Positions 60,999 through 64,000 of a stretch of DNA of 64,000 bases are shown one piece after another. Origin of the DNA: VFKU01 sp038916785. GTDB lineage: Bacteria > Hydrogenedentota > Hydrogenedentia > Hydrogenedentales > GCA-2746185. The position numbers and the translations under genes are program-made. Where the stretch lies: NCBI GenBank assembly GCA_038916785.1, contig JBCLBO010000006.1, positions 11,263 to 75,262 on the forward strand, read 5' to 3'. Below the pieces are notes generated by a model. The model searched no databases. It saw only the letters and a program-made list of their open reading frames with translations, and had not been told where the DNA came from. Position 1 is the stretch's first letter. The number at the start of each line of letters is the position of its first letter.

Positions 60999-63968
60999 TT
61001 GAAGATTCCGGCGCACCGCATCGAGGTGGGGATGCAGGCCGGCCGGCCGGACGCCGTGGGCGAGCGCGTGCGTGCGCGGTTGGGCGAGGACCTGGGCATC
61101 GCCGTGGAGCGCGTGCGCGTCGTCGACGTGTACACGATCCATGCGGAACTCAACCCGAAGGAACTCACGCGGGTCCGCGACGAGTTGTTCACCGATCCGG
61201 TGATTCAGGAGTCGCGGCTGGACGGTCCGCTCGCGCGCGAATTCGACTATTTGATCGAAGTCGGATATTTGCCTGGCGTGACCGACAATATCGGGAAGAG
61301 CGCGGCGCAGGGCATCGCGGACGTGCTGGGCAGGCCGCTGGCGCGGGGCGAGGCGGTGTATAAGTCCACGCAGTACGTGTTGAATGGCGCGATCGACCCG
61401 GCGGCGTGCGAGCGCATCGCGCGCGGCGTGCTGGCCAATGCGCTGATCCAGCGCTGGGCCGTGAAGACGCCCGGCGAGGTGCAGGCGCTGGGAGGCCAGC
61501 CGCTGCTGAGTCTGCCGGTGGTCACGAATCGCAGCGCGGCGATCGTGCGCGAGATCAATCTCGAAGTGCCGGACGACGCGCTGATGCGGATCAGCCGGGA
61601 GGGTCTGCTGGCGCTGGAGATCGGCGAGATGCGGGCGATCCAGGCGTATTACCGGCAGCCCGGCGTGCGCGCGGCGCGCGAGCGGCTCGGCGTGCCAGCG
61701 GGTCCGACGGACATCGAGATGGAGACCCTGGCGCAGACCTGGAGCGAGCATTGTAAGCACAAGATATTCGCGGCGAGCATAGGGTACACGGACGCGGCGG
61801 GCGATACCCGGACGATTCGCGGGCTGTTTCGCACGTACATCCAGGAAACGACGGACCGCCTGCGCGCGCAGGTGGACTGGCTGGTGAGCGTGTTCGACGA
61901 TAACGCCGGGATCATTCGCTTCGACGAGGAGTGGAACTTTGCGCTGAAGGTCGAGACGCACAACAGTCCGAGCGCGCTGGATCCTTACGGCGGCGCGATG
62001 ACTGGGATAGTCGGCGTGAATCGGGACGTGCTGGGCGCGGGGCTCGGCTGCCGGTGCATCCTGAACACGGACGTGTTCTGCGTGGCGCCGCCCGACTATG
62101 CCGGCGTGATCCCCCCGCGGCTGTTCCATCCCAAGCGCGTGCTGCGCGGCATTCACGCGGGCGTGCAAGACGGCGGCAACCAGAGCGGCATTCCGGATGT
62201 GAACGGAGCAATCGTTTTCCACGATCGATTTCTTGGGAAGCCGCTGGTTTTTTGCGGCACGGGCGGCTTGATCCCCGCGCGCATCGAGGGGCAGCGCAGC
62301 GAACGCAAGTGCGCGGGCGCGGGCGATCGCATCGTGATGGTGGGAGGGCGCATCGGCAAGGATGGGATCCACGGCGCGACATTTTCCTCGGAGGAGCTGC
62401 ACGAGGGCTCGCCCGCGACGGCGGTGCAGATCGGTGATCCGATCACGCAGAAAAAAATGTCGGACTTCTTGATCGAGGCGCGCGACCTTGGGCACTTCAG
62501 TTCCATCACCGACAACGGTGCAGGCGGCCTGGCCTCGAGCGTGGGCGAAATGGCGAAGGGGCCGGGCGGCTGCCGGATCCATCTCGATCGCGCACCGCTG
62601 AAGTATGCGGGGCTGGCCCCGTGGGAGATTCTGCTCTCCGAGGCGCAAGAGCGCATGACGCTGTCGGTGCCGGAGGAGTCGCTCGAGCCGCTGATGGATT
62701 TGGCGCGGCGGCGCGAAGTGGAGGTCACGGATATCGGGGAGTTTACGGATTCCGGACTCTTTGAATGCTTCTACGAGGGGCGGCGCGTGGCTGCGCTGAG
62801 TATGGAATTCTTGCACAACGGTGTGCCGGTGATGGATCTCGAGGCGCGCTTGGATCCCGCGCCGCTTGGGCGCGAAACGATCGAGGACAAGGACGATCTC
62901 ACGGGCGATTTGCTCGGAGTGCTTGGCAGTTACAACGTGTGCAGCAAGGAAGCGCTCGTGCGGATGTACGACCACGAGGTGCTGGGCCAGAGCGTGCTCA
63001 AGCAGTTCCAGGGCGCCGCGCACGATGGACCCGGTGACGCCGCCGTTATCCGGCCCGTTCCGGGCTCGAAGCGGGGTCTGGCGATCGCGTGCGGGATTTG
63101 TCCGAAGTATAGCGACCTCGACGCCTACGCGATGGCGGCCGCCGCAGTCGACGAGGCCGTGCGCAATCTGCTGTGCGTGGGCGCGCGGCTCGGGACCATC
63201 GCGGGCCTGGACAATTTCTGCTGGCCCGATCCGATCCAGAGCGAAAAGACGCCGGACGGCCGGCACAAGCTCGCGCAATTGGTGCGGAGCTGCGAGGCGC
63301 TGCAGGAAATTTGCCTCGCCTACGGCATCCCGCTCATCAGCGGGAAAGACAGCATGAAGAACGATTACAAGATCGGCGACACGAAAATTTCGATTCCGCC
63401 GACCCTCTTGTTCACAGTCGTAGGCATTGTCCCCGATGTGACCCGGTGCGTGTCGATGGACGCGAAGAACCCCGGCGATTTCGTCTACGTGGTCGGCGAT
63501 ACGCGGCGGGAGATGGGGGGCAGCGAGTACCTCGCGCTGCGCGGCGAGATCGGCGCTACCGTGCCGCGGGTGGACGCCGGCCGCGCGCTGGTGCTGTATC
63601 GCGCGCTTTCGGCCGCGATGGAGCAGGGGCTCGTGGCCTCGTGCCACGACGTGTCCGACGGCGGGCTCGGCGCGGCGCTGGCGGAGACGGCGCTGGCGGG
63701 CCGGCTCGGGATGGACATCGACCTCGCCCCCCTGCGCACGGAAAACGACGTAGTCGCGCTCTTCAGTGAATCGCAGAGCCGTTTCGTTGTAACCGTGCCG
63801 GCGGCGTCGGCGACTTCCTTGGAACAGACGTTCCGCGGGCTGCCGTGCTTTTGCGTGGGGAAGGTGTACGACGCGCCGCGATTTCGCGTGCGAAACGGCA
63901 AGCGCGTGCGCGTTGACGCTGCGCTGGCGCAAATCGAGGCGGCCTGGAAGCGGCCGCTGGCGTGGTGA
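60999..63968 (+). CDS. purL: Phosphoribosylformylglycinamidine synthase with N-terminal PurS-like domains
   Basis: Converts FGAR to FGAM using glutamine-derived ammonia and ATP. 989 residues. Residues about 1-80 (HRIEVGMQAGRPDAVGERV) and about 85-165 (YLIEVGYLPGVTDNIGKSA, then VYKSTQYVLNGAI) each resemble a PurS subunit, in tandem. The PurL core follows: TLAQTWSEHCKHKIFAA with the catalytic His, FALKVETHNSPSALDPYGGA, QDGGNQSGIPDVNG and ISGKDSMKNDYKIG. The glutaminase is separate (purQ follows). Start is a TTG at 60999. It lies 10 bases after purM. Confidence 0.95.
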   Translation: MKIPAHRIEVGMQAGRPDAVGERVRARLGEDLGIAVERVRVVDVYTIHAELNPKELTRVRDELFTDPVIQESRLDGPLAREFDYLIEVGYLPGVTDNIGKSAAQGIADVLGRPLARGEAVYKSTQYVLNGAIDPAACERIARGVLANALIQRWAVKTPGEVQALGGQPLLSLPVVTNRSAAIVREINLEVPDDALMRISREGLLALEIGEMRAIQAYYRQPGVRAARERLGVPAGPTDIEMETLAQTWSEHCKHKIFAASIGYTDAAGDTRTIRGLFRTYIQETTDRLRAQVDWLVSVFDDNAGIIRFDEEWNFALKVETHNSPSALDPYGGAMTGIVGVNRDVLGAGLGCRCILNTDVFCVAPPDYAGVIPPRLFHPKRVLRGIHAGVQDGGNQSGIPDVNGAIVFHDRFLGKPLVFCGTGGLIPARIEGQRSERKCAGAGDRIVMVGGRIGKDGIHGATFSSEELHEGSPATAVQIGDPITQKKMSDFLIEARDLGHFSSITDNGAGGLASSVGEMAKGPGGCRIHLDRAPLKYAGLAPWEILLSEAQERMTLSVPEESLEPLMDLARRREVEVTDIGEFTDSGLFECFYEGRRVAALSMEFLHNGVPVMDLEARLDPAPLGRETIEDKDDLTGDLLGVLGSYNVCSKEALVRMYDHEVLGQSVLKQFQGAAHDGPGDAAVIRPVPGSKRGLAIACGICPKYSDLDAYAMAAAAVDEAVRNLLCVGARLGTIAGLDNFCWPDPIQSEKTPDGRHKLAQLVRSCEALQEICLAYGIPLISGKDSMKNDYKIGDTKISIPPTLLFTVVGIVPDVTRCVSMDAKNPGDFVYVVGDTRREMGGSEYLALRGEIGATVPRVDAGRALVLYRALSAAMEQGLVASCHDVSDGGLGAALAETALAGRLGMDIDLAPLRTENDVVALFSESQSRFVVTVPAASATSLEQTFRGLPCFCVGKVYDAPRFRVRNGKRVRVDAALAQIEAAWKRPLAW

Positions 63969-63972
63969 CGGC

Positions 63973-64000
63973 ATGAAGGTTCGGGCGCTGGTCTTGGCGG
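63973..64000 (+). CDS. purQ: Phosphoribosylformylglycinamidine synthase glutaminase subunit, start only
   Basis: The window ends nine codons into an ORF that begins ATG at 63973, four bases after the purL stop: MKVRALVLA. This is the normal beginning of PurQ (class I glutaminase) in this operon context, where it would feed ammonia to the PurL protein. Too short for a firm call on its own; position after a PurL lacking a glutaminase domain supports it. Confidence 0.6.

Noticed and set aside
60933..63974. 1013-codon open frame antisense to purL
   Set aside because: It mirrors purL exactly, is arginine/histidine-rich in the way GC-rich antisense frames are, and has no motif. purL is unambiguous.

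Overview
The window is GC-rich, gene-dense bacterial chromosome with no transposase, integrase, phage gene, CRISPR array or rRNA. The lineage signal comes from two DUF1501 proteins, two DUF1549/DUF1553 proteins with planctomycete-type cytochrome c motifs, and a cytochrome/WD40 protein at 20-32.7 kb. These families abound in Planctomycetes, Verrucomicrobia, Lentisphaerae and neighbouring candidate phyla such as Hydrogenedentes. A TonB-dependent receptor, Tat-type signal sequences and a CFI-box C-terminus on a sulfatase point to a Gram-negative cell envelope. I infer a member of one of these phyla, possibly a metagenome-assembled genome, but cannot name the taxon.

Layout. 0.1-5.5 kb: housekeeping genes tpiA, secG, murA, hisD and hisC, the last two with a 4-bp overlap. 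5.8-9.9 kb: an SDR oxidoreductase, a two-gene ABC importer that lacks a permease, and a degenerate HD-GYP protein. 10.1-15.8 kb: deoC on the minus strand, a secreted zinc metalloprotease, a strong intrinsic terminator, an ApbE flavinyltransferase, a Tat-exported Gfo/Idh/MocA oxidoreductase and a YceI lipoprotein. 15.88 kb: tRNA-Val(GAC), followed by a visibly less GC-rich cassette of a YdjC-type deacetylase, a GNAT acetyltransferase and two methyltransferases. 20-32.7 kb: the planctomycete-type surface cytochrome cluster, two translationally coupled pairs around a 1256-residue cytochrome-WD40-PPC protein. 32.7-35.7 kb: a decay zone where an ABC ATPase runs into the tail of a second ATPase, then a headless DUF4097 gene, then a broken SGNH hydrolase. 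35.8-39.9 kb: a sulfatase, a small coiled-coil protein and a dienelactone hydrolase. 40-44.4 kb: an overlapping minus-strand operon of glpD, an alkyl-DHAP-synthase-like flavoprotein and a glycerol kinase. 44.9-47 kb: a crotonase and an acyl-CoA dehydrogenase, convergent. 47.1-50.3 kb: a TonB-dependent receptor, a miniature copy of its C-terminus and a YfiR protein. 50.9-58.8 kb: infA, a second SDR, threonine aldolase, a small GspF_N-like protein, a WbqC/DegT/WecA-type surface polysaccharide set and an M32 carboxypeptidase. 58.9-64 kb: a LysR regulator divergent from purM, purL (with two PurS-like N-terminal domains) and the start of purQ.

Intergenic DNA is unusually repeat-laden. At least five dispersed families recur: a paired-hairpin element joined by CTACTATC, a palindromic GGCCGGAGGCCGATG element, an element resembling ATTGCTTCG...CCTCGCAACGACGG, a GAGCGGAGCGAAGAATCTCC element that has cut a dedA remnant, and GGGCTGGAAGCCC hairpins. 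There are also tandem arrays (43 bp x3, 70 bp x2), purine-rich microsatellite-like tracts and three striking palindromes at 50.5-50.8 kb. The strongest leads for undescribed biology are the double surface-cytochrome cluster, the signal-peptide-plus-barrel-tail mini TonB protein coupled to YfiR, the HD-GYP protein without its HD histidine, and the ether-lipid-like flavoprotein inside a glycerol operon.
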